Below are positions 8,476 to 15,520 of a stretch of DNA of 33,058 nucleotides, in pieces (within the stretch, counting starts at the first letter, position 1; the number at the start of each line of letters is the position of its first letter). This stretch comes from Victivallaceae bacterium (GTDB lineage: Bacteria; Verrucomicrobiota; Lentisphaeria; Victivallales; Victivallaceae): contig JAEDIJ010000021.1 in assembly GCA_016292515.1 (NCBI GenBank), positions 1 through 33,058 on the forward strand. The letters run 5' to 3'. A program made the translations under genes and the position numbers. The notes under the pieces were generated by a model. The model saw nothing but the letters and a program-made list of their open reading frames with translations, did not search any database and had not been told where the DNA came from.

Positions 8476-10209
8476 TTATTTGTCGCCGTCATCCAGCAGA
8501 AGCTGTTGAAACCCGATCGTGGACGCCGGATTCTGAACGCTCTTTTCGACCTTGTCGGTGATCGTTTTTTTCTGGATTTTGTCCGCTTCCGAAAGCGTGC
8601 TTGCCGGCTTGACGACCTCTGCCGACACGATCACGACGAACTGCGACTTTTTCACCGAATCGGTTTCCGTCGAAAAGAGCCATCCCAGCACCGGCAGATC
8701 TTTGAGGAAAGGCACACCGGAAACACTGCGGACGACCGAGGTCTTGGTGATGCCGCCGATGACGAAATCGGTCTTCCCCGAACCGAGCTGGATCCTGGTC
8801 GCATAATCCGATGTCGAGAGGCGCGGCGCGCCGCTGCCGTCCCAGCCGATCAGCGATGTGGAGTTCAGATAAACATCGAGATTCGACGCACTGCTGTGGA
8901 CGTCGCCCGCGACCGACAGCAGGAAAAGGTGATTCCCGGCGTAATCCACCGTCTGGGAATTGCCCTCTCTTGTCGTGATCCCTTCAAAGAGCGACTTGAT
9001 TCCCGCGTCGACCAGAGATCTGATGTTTTTCGCGTAGTTGTTTTCCTCGTAATTGTGCGGCTTCGGCGTTGCATCCCACGCCGTTTTCGGTTCGAGTTTT
9101 TTGATCGCCATTTTGAAAAGATCGTCGGCGACCGTCAGCGTGGCGGATCCGCCGTCCGCGACGACGAGGCGGCCGCTTGAAACGACGTTCGCCTTGCCGC
9201 AGGTGGTCAAAAAGTCGATGTATTTCGTATTCCACTTGGGATTGAAGTTGAAATAACTGGCGTTGGTGCTGCCGAGATTGGGATGCAGCGTATGATTCCA
9301 GTTGTTGACGCCGTAGCGGCCGCCGACCGTCAGGAGGTCGATGCCGTCGTTGTTTTTCCAACTCTGGAAATCCAGACCGAGTTTCTGGTCGTTTTCCGCA
9401 TAGACTTCGACGACCCGGTAATTGAGTTGAATCTCGCCGGTCGGGGTATCCACTTCTTTGAGGAAGCGGAGTGCTTCCGCCATGTCGTAGCCGGGCGCGG
9501 TCATCACGATGGCGTTGAGTTGCCCATCGAGCAAGGCGAAATTGAGTTTTTCCGAGGGGACGTGCAACCCGTTGGGATTATACGTCAACGCCTTGACGGT
9601 CATCGAGGCGCCGGTGAAGCCGATGCCGCTTTCCATCATCATCCGCAAAAGGGTTTCCGCCTTAGTGTATTTGGGGAAATACGCCATATCGATCGTGCCG
9701 CTGGAATTGGGCAGCCCTTTTTTGTCGAGACGCGCAACCAGTTCATCGATGCTCATTCCGTTGCCGATGTCCTTGAAGCGGTATTCCTCCGCCGAAACGA
9801 GCAAGACGCCGAGACCGTCCTGATAGGTGATGGTATCGACCGCGACCGGACTGCCCGAAACGCCGGCGGAAACAATGCTCATCAAAATGCCGCGCAAAAC
9901 GAAAGGATCGGCGTTTTTGATCAGATAGGCTTTGGTGACCGTATAGGGATCGCTGTTGTCACGGATGAAGCGGACTGTGCCGGTCGAATCCTTGATATCG
10001 ACATTCAATTTGGTCTCAACGCGCGAAGCGTCATAGGCGCCGCCGGGCTGATAACGCAACGGACGCAATGTCCCCTCCGGCGGAACCGGACGAACCGTGA
10101 CCGGATCCACGTGATTGGATATTTCGCCTTTCACCTGAATCGCGTCCTGCGCCGGTACGGCAGCGACAGCGCAAACGGAAAGAAAAGCAATGGAAAACTT
10201 TTTCAACAT
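8476..10209 (-). CDS. Secretin-like outer-membrane protein (type II/III secretion system secretin family)
   Basis: A 577-residue protein with a cleavable signal peptide (MLKKFSIAFL to about residue 20). An N-terminal region (90-255) has two alpha/beta segments resembling secretin N-domains (for example LNAIVMTAPGYDMAEALRFL). A C-terminal secretin region follows, with VVEVYAENDQKLGLDF near 266-281. The end signature VPFLKDLPVLGWLF at 499-512 precedes a beta strand ending VIVSAEVV. Secretins form gated multimeric rings in the outer membrane. An AAGGA precedes the start. It lies 33 bp downstream of a paralogue with the shared motif LG-[LI]-D-x3-WKN-x2-G-x2-LL. No secretion ATPase, pseudopilin or inner-membrane platform genes lie in this window, so this may be a stand-alone outer-membrane protein or part of a scattered system. 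Confidence 0.82.
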   Translation of the reverse strand: MLKKFSIAFLSVCAVAAVPAQDAIQVKGEISNHVDPVTVRPVPPEGTLRPLRYQPGGAYDASRVETKLNVDIKDSTGTVRFIRDNSDPYTVTKAYLIKNADPFVLRGILMSIVSAGVSGSPVAVDTITYQDGLGVLLVSAEEYRFKDIGNGMSIDELVARLDKKGLPNSSGTIDMAYFPKYTKAETLLRMMMESGIGFTGASMTVKALTYNPNGLHVPSEKLNFALLDGQLNAIVMTAPGYDMAEALRFLKEVDTPTGEIQLNYRVVEVYAENDQKLGLDFQSWKNNDGIDLLTVGGRYGVNNWNHTLHPNLGSTNASYFNFNPKWNTKYIDFLTTCGKANVVSSGRLVVADGGSATLTVADDLFKMAIKKLEPKTAWDATPKPHNYEENNYAKNIRSLVDAGIKSLFEGITTREGNSQTVDYAGNHLFLLSVAGDVHSSASNLDVYLNSTSLIGWDGSGAPRLSTSDYATRIQLGSGKTDFVIGGITKTSVVRSVSGVPFLKDLPVLGWLFSTETDSVKKSQFVVIVSAEVVKPASTLSEADKIQKKTITDKVEKSVQNPASTIGFQQLLLDDGDK

Positions 10210-10242
10210 ATCTTTTATTCCTTATTTATCACGATTTCTGCT

Positions 10243-11610
10243 TTACTTCGCCGCCGCTACCGCTTCCGGATGCGTCAGACTGGCTTCGACCGTCACGAAA
10301 TTATAGACTTTTTCGTGCATCGTCGTCGTCGTGCCGAAAATATACTTCAAAACCGGCAACTGGCAGAGGAAAGGAACTCCGGTCGTCTGTTCGACGTCGT
10401 GCTCCCGCGAGGACTGCGCCAGGATCTGCTCTTTGCCGAATTCGATCGTTTTAAGTGTGCTCGATGAGGCGAACATAGTCCCGATCTGGACACCGATGAC
10501 ATTCGCTTCGACCGCATCGTTGGACTCGATCCCGTAGCCGAAAATCAGACTGCCCTTGTTCTTCGCGTAAAATTCCGGCGTAGAGGGGATCCTCCCCTTA
10601 GCGCTGACTTCACTCTTTTCCGTAAAGAAGCAGATGACGGGGTTGGTCACCCGGACGGTGTAATCCGCCGCGATCGCCGAGGCTTCGACGTGCGAAGCGA
10701 AATCTTCATCTTTGGTGAGATTGTTGTAGACCGGGCTGAGCGAAACCACGCCTTCTTTCTGCGCGTTGACCACCGTCATCTGCGCCGTCGCGACGACTTT
10801 TGCTTCGCCGGACTGTTGGAGAAGCCGGATGAAACTCATATCAAAGGCGGGCGCGGTCATAAAACCGCCGTACGACCAGGAAAAGGCACTGCCGACTTCC
10901 GGGATCAGGTTGAGCGCCTGCCGGAAAACCTTGTCCCATTCGAGGCGTCCGGTATTGTACTCCACATCCAGCAGATTCAGACCGGGACCGTTTTTCCACG
11001 CCAGATAATCGATGCCGAGGTCGCGGAGCGTGCTTTCGCGGATCGCGTAGTAACGGAATGTCAGCGTTGCCTGCGGGACCGGACGGTCGAAGTATTTCAC
11101 CCAGTCCAAGGCGTAGTCGATGTCGTCGATATCGTCCTTGATCCAGAGCGTGTCGTTGATCGCATAGACGTCGCCGTTGCAGGAAAGCATCAGATAGGGG
11201 GCGACCAAAAGATCGGTCGCGGGACGGTATTTCGGATAGTAGACTTTCCATTTGTAGCCGACGCCGGAAACGGAGGAGCCGTATTCGTTTTTCGTGGCGG
11301 CGCGGTCGAGTTTCTGAACCAGTTCGTCCACGTAGGGCAAAAAGGATTCCGCCGTCGTGACGATCAGCGACTGCTGATTGTTGGCGCTGAAATTCAGCGA
11401 GCGCACCTGGGAGGTCGCCACGTAACGGCGGCAGGCGGCGTCGATGTACGCCGCGATATCGGACGCTTTCAGATTTTTCAGATCGTAGATCTTGGTTGCC
11501 ATTTTCTGTTGCGCATCGTCCTGGATCAGACGGATGGTGCGGGTGTCTTCCGCGAAAGACGGCAGAATACCCGTTGCAACAGCGATGAGAAAGACAAGCA
11601 GTTTTTTCAT
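10243..11610 (-). CDS. Secretin-like protein, shorter paralogue of the downstream gene
   Basis: A 455-residue product. I place the start at 11610 because MKKLLVFLIAVATGILPSFA is a textbook signal peptide, it is preceded by a perfect AGGAGG, and the inferred promoter start point is near 11647, downstream of an alternative ATG at 11760. Residues 20-160 resemble a secretin N-domain (VTTAESFLPYVDELVQKLD). The middle carries LGIDYLAWKN-x2-G-x2-LL, shared with the neighbouring 577-residue protein. The end has a degenerate secretin signature, GVPFLCQLPVLKYIFG at about 411-426. It is the first gene of the minus-strand string that continues through the lipoprotein, symporter and alpha-galactosidase. 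Family placement is good; whether it forms its own pore or a mixed ring is unknown. Confidence 0.75.
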   Translation of the reverse strand: MKKLLVFLIAVATGILPSFAEDTRTIRLIQDDAQQKMATKIYDLKNLKASDIAAYIDAACRRYVATSQVRSLNFSANNQQSLIVTTAESFLPYVDELVQKLDRAATKNEYGSSVSGVGYKWKVYYPKYRPATDLLVAPYLMLSCNGDVYAINDTLWIKDDIDDIDYALDWVKYFDRPVPQATLTFRYYAIRESTLRDLGIDYLAWKNGPGLNLLDVEYNTGRLEWDKVFRQALNLIPEVGSAFSWSYGGFMTAPAFDMSFIRLLQQSGEAKVVATAQMTVVNAQKEGVVSLSPVYNNLTKDEDFASHVEASAIAADYTVRVTNPVICFFTEKSEVSAKGRIPSTPEFYAKNKGSLIFGYGIESNDAVEANVIGVQIGTMFASSSTLKTIEFGKEQILAQSSREHDVEQTTGVPFLCQLPVLKYIFGTTTTMHEKVYNFVTVEASLTHPEAVAAAK

Positions 11611-11612
11611 TG

Positions 11613-11631
11613 AACCTCCTGTTTTGAGGTT
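11613..11631 (-). promoter_or_regulatory. Hairpin that could mask the Shine-Dalgarno of the first secretin-like gene
   Basis: In the leader of the 11610 gene, AACCTC and GAGGTT form a perfect 6-bp stem around a 7-nt loop. The 3' strand of the stem includes the GAGG of the AGGAGG ribosome binding site, four to nine bases before the ATG. Confidence 0.45.
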
Positions 11632-11653
11632 AATTTGCGGAAACGGTTTACTT

Positions 11654-11681
11654 AATATAGCACAAAAAGGCGCAATCGCAA
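11654..11681 (-). promoter_or_regulatory. Predicted promoter of the secretin/lipoprotein/symporter string
   Basis: TTGCGA (11676-11681), a 16-bp spacer and TATATT (11654-11659) on the minus strand place transcription start near 11647. That gives a leader of about 37 nt before the ATG at 11610. It matches the promoter form seen upstream of several other genes here. Confidence 0.6.
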
Positions 11682-11743
11682 TTTTTTTCGGAGGCGTTTT
11701 TAAGAGAGAAATGACAATTTTTTTACTTTTTCTCCCGTCAATG

Positions 11744-11773
11744 AAAAAATCCGCAAGCACTTCTTGCGGATTT
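11744..11773 (-). terminator. Rho-independent terminator of the Sel1-repeat gene
   Basis: A perfect 11-bp stem AAATCCGCAAG (11747-11757) / CTTGCGGATTT (11763-11773) with a 5-nt loop is followed on the minus strand by a run of six T residues (11744-11749, partly in the stem). It lies 40 bp past the stop of the Sel1-repeat gene and upstream of the next promoter. Confidence 0.85.
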
Positions 11774-11812
11774 CATTCGTTTGCAGAGGAAATTTTTTTG
11801 TATCGCGAGAAA

Positions 11813-12955
11813 TCAGGGCTCCTGCACTTCGAGCAACGCTTTGCCGGCGCGCTCGTCGCCGTTTTTCCACGCCTGGCGATACCAGAAGCGCGCCCGCTGC
11901 GGATTTTTCTTGACCTTGATCGCATTTTCGTAGAAAACCGCCATATTGTACTGGGCGATCACGTTGCCGCGCTCGGCGGCACTCCGGAAATAGCGGTACG
12001 CCGAGATCTGATTGAGCGGCATTCCCTGACCGGTATACGCGGCGATGCCGCAATTGCACTGTCCTTCGGGGCATCCGGCGAAAGCCGACCGGTAAAAATA
12101 TCTCGCCGCTTCCTCTTCGTTGCGCTTGACGCCGATCCCCATCATATAGCAACGCCCGAGATTGTTCAGCGCGGCGGGATGTTCCTGTTTTGCCGCCAGT
12201 TGATACAACGTTACCGCCGTTTCCGGATCCTGCGTGACGCCGAAACCGTTTTCATAGCAGGAGCCGAGATTGAACTGCGCCGGAGCATATCCCTGCTCGG
12301 CGGCGCGAGTGTACCATTTGACCGCTTCGACGGGCTGACTGGGACATCCGATCCCCGCATCCAACAGCGAAGCCAATTCGTTCTGCGCGACGGCACTCCC
12401 GCCTTTCGCCGCCTGGAAATACCAGCGGTGCGCCTGGGAAAGGTCTTGTTTGACTCCCTTGCCGTCGCGGTAACAATTGGCGAGATTGCATTGCGCATCA
12501 AGATTTCCCGCCAGCGCCGCTTCGTAAAACAGGGAAAACGCCGCCGTCATATCCCGGGCGACGCCGATGCCGTTCAACAATTTTTCGCCCTCGCGGTTTT
12601 GTTTGACGGCAGGATTGTCCAGCGTTGTGGCGATCTTCCGGTTTTTCGGCGTCGCATCGTCCCCGCGGTCGCGACAAAATGCCACTACTGCAAGAATGAC
12701 AACGCCGATCAGCATTACCGCGATCAGCCAATACTGCAAGGGGAGCCGTCTTTTGGAAACGGGAGGTTGCGCATCGTCGGGCGATTCCGGCGGAGCAACG
12801 TAAACCGGGGTGTCCCAATTTTTCAACTGGCGGTCTTCCAGCCTGGCAACAAAAAACTTCCCGCATTTTTCGCATTGCGTCGCACAGCCGTTCTGGTCTT
12901 CCGGCAGTTGTTTCGGCGTACGGCAGGAGGGACAGACAACGTCGATCATTCGCAT
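11813..12955 (-). CDS. Zinc-ribbon, single-transmembrane, Sel1-like repeat protein
   Basis: A 380-residue protein in three parts. Residues 8-31 form a small zinc ribbon with CPSC (8-11) and CEKC (28-31) plus a Cys at 24. After a charged linker, a single hydrophobic helix spans about 72-93 (YWLIAVMLIGVVILAVVAF). Residues 110-375 are about seven Sel1-like (TPR-type) repeats, recognisable by A-x2-WY-x2-AA-x2-G-x3-AQ-x-NL-x3-Y-x2-G-x-GV. With no cleavable signal, the zinc ribbon is likely cytoplasmic and the repeats periplasmic, or the reverse. Sel1 repeats usually scaffold protein complexes. The gene stands alone between its own strong promoter and a clear terminator. A GGAG nine bases upstream supports the 12955 start. 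Its partner is unknown. Confidence 0.88.
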   Translation of the reverse strand: MRMIDVVCPSCRTPKQLPEDQNGCATQCEKCGKFFVARLEDRQLKNWDTPVYVAPPESPDDAQPPVSKRRLPLQYWLIAVMLIGVVILAVVAFCRDRGDDATPKNRKIATTLDNPAVKQNREGEKLLNGIGVARDMTAAFSLFYEAALAGNLDAQCNLANCYRDGKGVKQDLSQAHRWYFQAAKGGSAVAQNELASLLDAGIGCPSQPVEAVKWYTRAAEQGYAPAQFNLGSCYENGFGVTQDPETAVTLYQLAAKQEHPAALNNLGRCYMMGIGVKRNEEEAARYFYRSAFAGCPEGQCNCGIAAYTGQGMPLNQISAYRYFRSAAERGNVIAQYNMAVFYENAIKVKKNPQRARFWYRQAWKNGDERAGKALLEVQEP

Positions 12956-12999
12956 ATCATTCGACTCCGCATATAGTTCAGTTATCGTTCATCGTGATT

Positions 13000-13028
13000 A
13001 TTATAACGCCATAACGGCGATGCGTCAA
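13000..13028 (-). promoter_or_regulatory. Predicted sigma-70-type promoter of the Sel1-repeat gene
   Basis: TTGACG (13023-13028), 17 bp, TATAAT (13000-13005): the closest match to the general bacterial consensus in the window. The start point would be near 12993, leaving a leader of about 38 nt. Confidence 0.75.
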
Positions 13029-13080
13029 GTCGCCTTGCCGATTTTTATCAAAAAAACAACTTTTTATTACAAAATTACTA

Positions 13081-13108
13081 TTGCAATATCGATGGTTCAA
13101 ATTATGTT
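13081..13108 (+). promoter_or_regulatory. Predicted promoter of the GH106-like gene
   Basis: TTGCAA (13081-13086), 16 bp, TATGTT (13103-13108), followed by a second AT-rich TATAG. It is divergent from the promoter at 13000-13028, with about 50 bp of AT-rich DNA between the two -35 boxes. The leader to the ATG at 13143 is about 28 nt. Confidence 0.55.
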
Positions 13109-13142
13109 ATAGGAAAAGAACCAACCCAAACGAGGAATTCCG

Positions 13143-15479
13143 ATGTTTCAACCACGCGCTTTCCGGATGCCGCCGGCGAAATTTGCCCCGGGGTATTTCT
13201 GGTTTCTCAACGACCGGCTCGACGACGACAAACTGATCGACCAGCTGACGGATATGGCAAAATGCGGTGCCCGGAGCGTCTGTCCGCATCCGATCCCCAA
13301 AAACTTCCGCGCCAGTTTTTATTCGACGATGGAGCCGGAATATCTCTCGGAGGAATTCTTCCAAAAGATCCGGCTGATCGCCGACACCTGCGCGAAACTC
13401 AAAATGAATTGCTATCTCTACGACGAGGGCGGCTGGCCCTCCGGCGGCGCGTGCGGACAGGTCTACGCCTCGGATCCGGAAAAATTCGCCCGACGCTACC
13501 TCGTGCCGGACGGGAGCGGAAAATACAAAATTCTGGTCGAGACTCCCGATACCGTGGGCAGTGCGCCCTATCCGAATTTGCTGACGCCGGGCGTGACGGA
13601 AAAATTCCTCGAACTCACGCACCAACGCTATTTCCAATATGCGGGGAAACACTTCGGCAAAAGCATTCGTTTCGCCTTTACCGACGAACCGGCGGCACCC
13701 CAGCACCGCATCGACAAACTGCCGTGGACGGAGGATTTTTTCACCGAATTCAAGCGGCGCAAAGGCTACGATGTCGAACCGCTCATTCCGGAAATGCTGC
13801 GTTTTTCCTGTCAGCCGGAGATCGTTACCGCGCTCGCCGATTACAGCGACGTCGTTTCCCAACTTTTTGTCGAACGCTTCCTTTTTCCGTTGCGGCAGTG
13901 GTGCCGGAAACATCACTTGATCTCGGGAGGGCATTTCAACGGCGAGGACGAGCCGCAGAACGCGCTTTTTCACCTCCACGGCAATCAGTTGCTGCGCGCG
14001 TTGCGGCATCTGGATATGCCCGGCGTCGACGTGATCTGGCGGCAGATATGGCAGGGGGTACGGCTTCCTTCTTTCCCGAAATATGCCGCAAGCGTCGCGC
14101 ATCAATGCGGCAACCGTCACGTTTTAGGTGAAGTTTTCGGCGTTTACGGTTCCGGCGTCACGCCGGAGCAGATGAAATTTCTTACCGACTATATGGCGGT
14201 GTACGGCACCAACGCCTTTGTCATCGCGACCTATCCCTTTTCGACAGGCGGCGACAAAATGCAGGGGGAACGGCCGCTTTTCGGACGTTGCAATCCGCTC
14301 TGGCGGCATCTCAAAAATTACCACGACTACACCGCGCGCATCTCCTATCTCGCGGCGGCGGGCAAACCCGTCGTCGATACCGCACTCTTTTTCGACGCGG
14401 CGACGTTTTCCGAAATCGGCGTGACGCCGCATTACGACGAGCAGGAAAAAATCGCCGACCGGTTGTTGCAGCAGCAAAGCGATTTCGATTACGTCGATCT
14501 CGACGCATTGCAGGCGGCAAAGGTCGTCCGCGGCACGATCCAAATCGGTAAAATGCGCTATCAGCGGCTCGTCTTGCCGACTGCGGTCAAAATGGACGAC
14601 GCGATGCGCGCGACTTTGGCAAAACTGCGCAAAAAAGGCGCGGTGATCCTCTCCGCCGACGAGACGCACGAAGTTCCGCCGACACTGGAAATTGTACCGC
14701 GCGACTGGCGGTTCCGCGTCAGCAAGCGGCAACTTGCCGGAAATGAAGTGTTGTATATGATTTTGAATGTTTCCGGCGAAAAAATTTCCGTCCGGATGCG
14801 ATCGGAGGAAAAAGCCCCCGTCGCTTTCTGCGATGCGGAAACGGGAAAACTTTACCAAGCCGGTACCGACGGCGCGTGGCAGTGGGATTTTGAACCGTAC
14901 GCGAGTGCGACATTTCTCGTCGGCGAAGATGCGAACGATGTCGCGCCGTTGCCGCTTCCCCCGGGCGAAGTCGTCAAAGAATTTTCCGGCAAGTGGCAGT
15001 TGCTCCCTCTCCGGCGGACGCGCGCCACGGCAAAAGATTACGAAACGGAAGTTCTCGCGGAAACGCCGCGACAAGTTTCTTTGGGCGACTGGCGGCAAAT
15101 TCTCGGTGGAAATTTCAGCGGTGAAGCGAAATACACCAAAATTTTTGACGGCAAAGATCTTGCCGATGCCGCATTTCTCGATCTCGGGGAGGTGAAATAC
15201 GCCGCGCAAGCAACGCTCAACGGCGTCGATCTCGGCACCCGGCTCTTTCCGTCTTACGTTTTTCCGCTTAAAAACGCGCTCAAAGCGACGCGGAACCAAC
15301 TTGAAGTTACCGTCATCAACACCCTTGCCAACGCGATCTCCGATAAAGAAGTACAGGCGCGGTGGAAAAAACTTCTTTATGAAAACCCCTACGACGCGCG
15401 CGAGTGCTTTTTTGAAAAGGAAAGTATCCCCTCCGGGCTTTTCGGCCCCGTCGTTTTGAAAGCCCCTCAAAAGGGCTGA
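13143..15479 (+). CDS. Large glycoside hydrolase, GH106-like (alpha-L-rhamnosidase type)
   Basis: A 778-residue protein. The N-terminal catalytic part has YDEGGWPSGGACG at 93-105, similar to the GWPxGG motif of GH106-like enzymes, and FAFTDEP near 178-184, where the Glu is a candidate acid. A long barrel and central region follow, then a C-terminal jelly-roll like the sugar-binding domain of GH2, with LGEVKYAAQATLNGVDLG around 680-700. No signal peptide is visible, so it probably works on imported oligosaccharides. The GAGGA upstream of the ATG fits. It faces the SSS symporter gene tail to tail, with only 40 bp between stops, which suggests but does not prove shared use. Rhamnosidase activity is inferred from motif resemblance. 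The relatives are commonly annotated only as glycosyl hydrolase. Confidence 0.7.
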   Translation: MFQPRAFRMPPAKFAPGYFWFLNDRLDDDKLIDQLTDMAKCGARSVCPHPIPKNFRASFYSTMEPEYLSEEFFQKIRLIADTCAKLKMNCYLYDEGGWPSGGACGQVYASDPEKFARRYLVPDGSGKYKILVETPDTVGSAPYPNLLTPGVTEKFLELTHQRYFQYAGKHFGKSIRFAFTDEPAAPQHRIDKLPWTEDFFTEFKRRKGYDVEPLIPEMLRFSCQPEIVTALADYSDVVSQLFVERFLFPLRQWCRKHHLISGGHFNGEDEPQNALFHLHGNQLLRALRHLDMPGVDVIWRQIWQGVRLPSFPKYAASVAHQCGNRHVLGEVFGVYGSGVTPEQMKFLTDYMAVYGTNAFVIATYPFSTGGDKMQGERPLFGRCNPLWRHLKNYHDYTARISYLAAAGKPVVDTALFFDAATFSEIGVTPHYDEQEKIADRLLQQQSDFDYVDLDALQAAKVVRGTIQIGKMRYQRLVLPTAVKMDDAMRATLAKLRKKGAVILSADETHEVPPTLEIVPRDWRFRVSKRQLAGNEVLYMILNVSGEKISVRMRSEEKAPVAFCDAETGKLYQAGTDGAWQWDFEPYASATFLVGEDANDVAPLPLPPGEVVKEFSGKWQLLPLRRTRATAKDYETEVLAETPRQVSLGDWRQILGGNFSGEAKYTKIFDGKDLADAAFLDLGEVKYAAQATLNGVDLGTRLFPSYVFPLKNALKATRNQLEVTVINTLANAISDKEVQARWKKLLYENPYDARECFFEKESIPSGLFGPVVLKAPQKG

Positions 15480-15520
15480 ATAGGGGACGGACGTCCTCCG
15501 CCCCCTGCGTAAAGGGGCTT
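15460..15520. terminator. Inverted repeat at the convergent junction of the GH106-like and SSS genes
   Basis: AAGCCCCT (15460-15467) and AGGGGCTT (15513-15520) form a perfect 8-bp stem that spans the stop codons of both convergent genes. A second, bulged GC-rich hairpin (about 15483-15504, GGGGACGGA against CTCCGCCCC) lies inside. There is no long T-tract. It probably works as a bidirectional stop. Confidence 0.5.

Noticed and set aside
10243..11760. Start of the shorter secretin-like gene at 11760
   Set aside because: The extra 50 residues precede a perfect signal peptide, cross the Sel1-gene terminator and lie upstream of the predicted transcription start; AGGAGG marks 11610.
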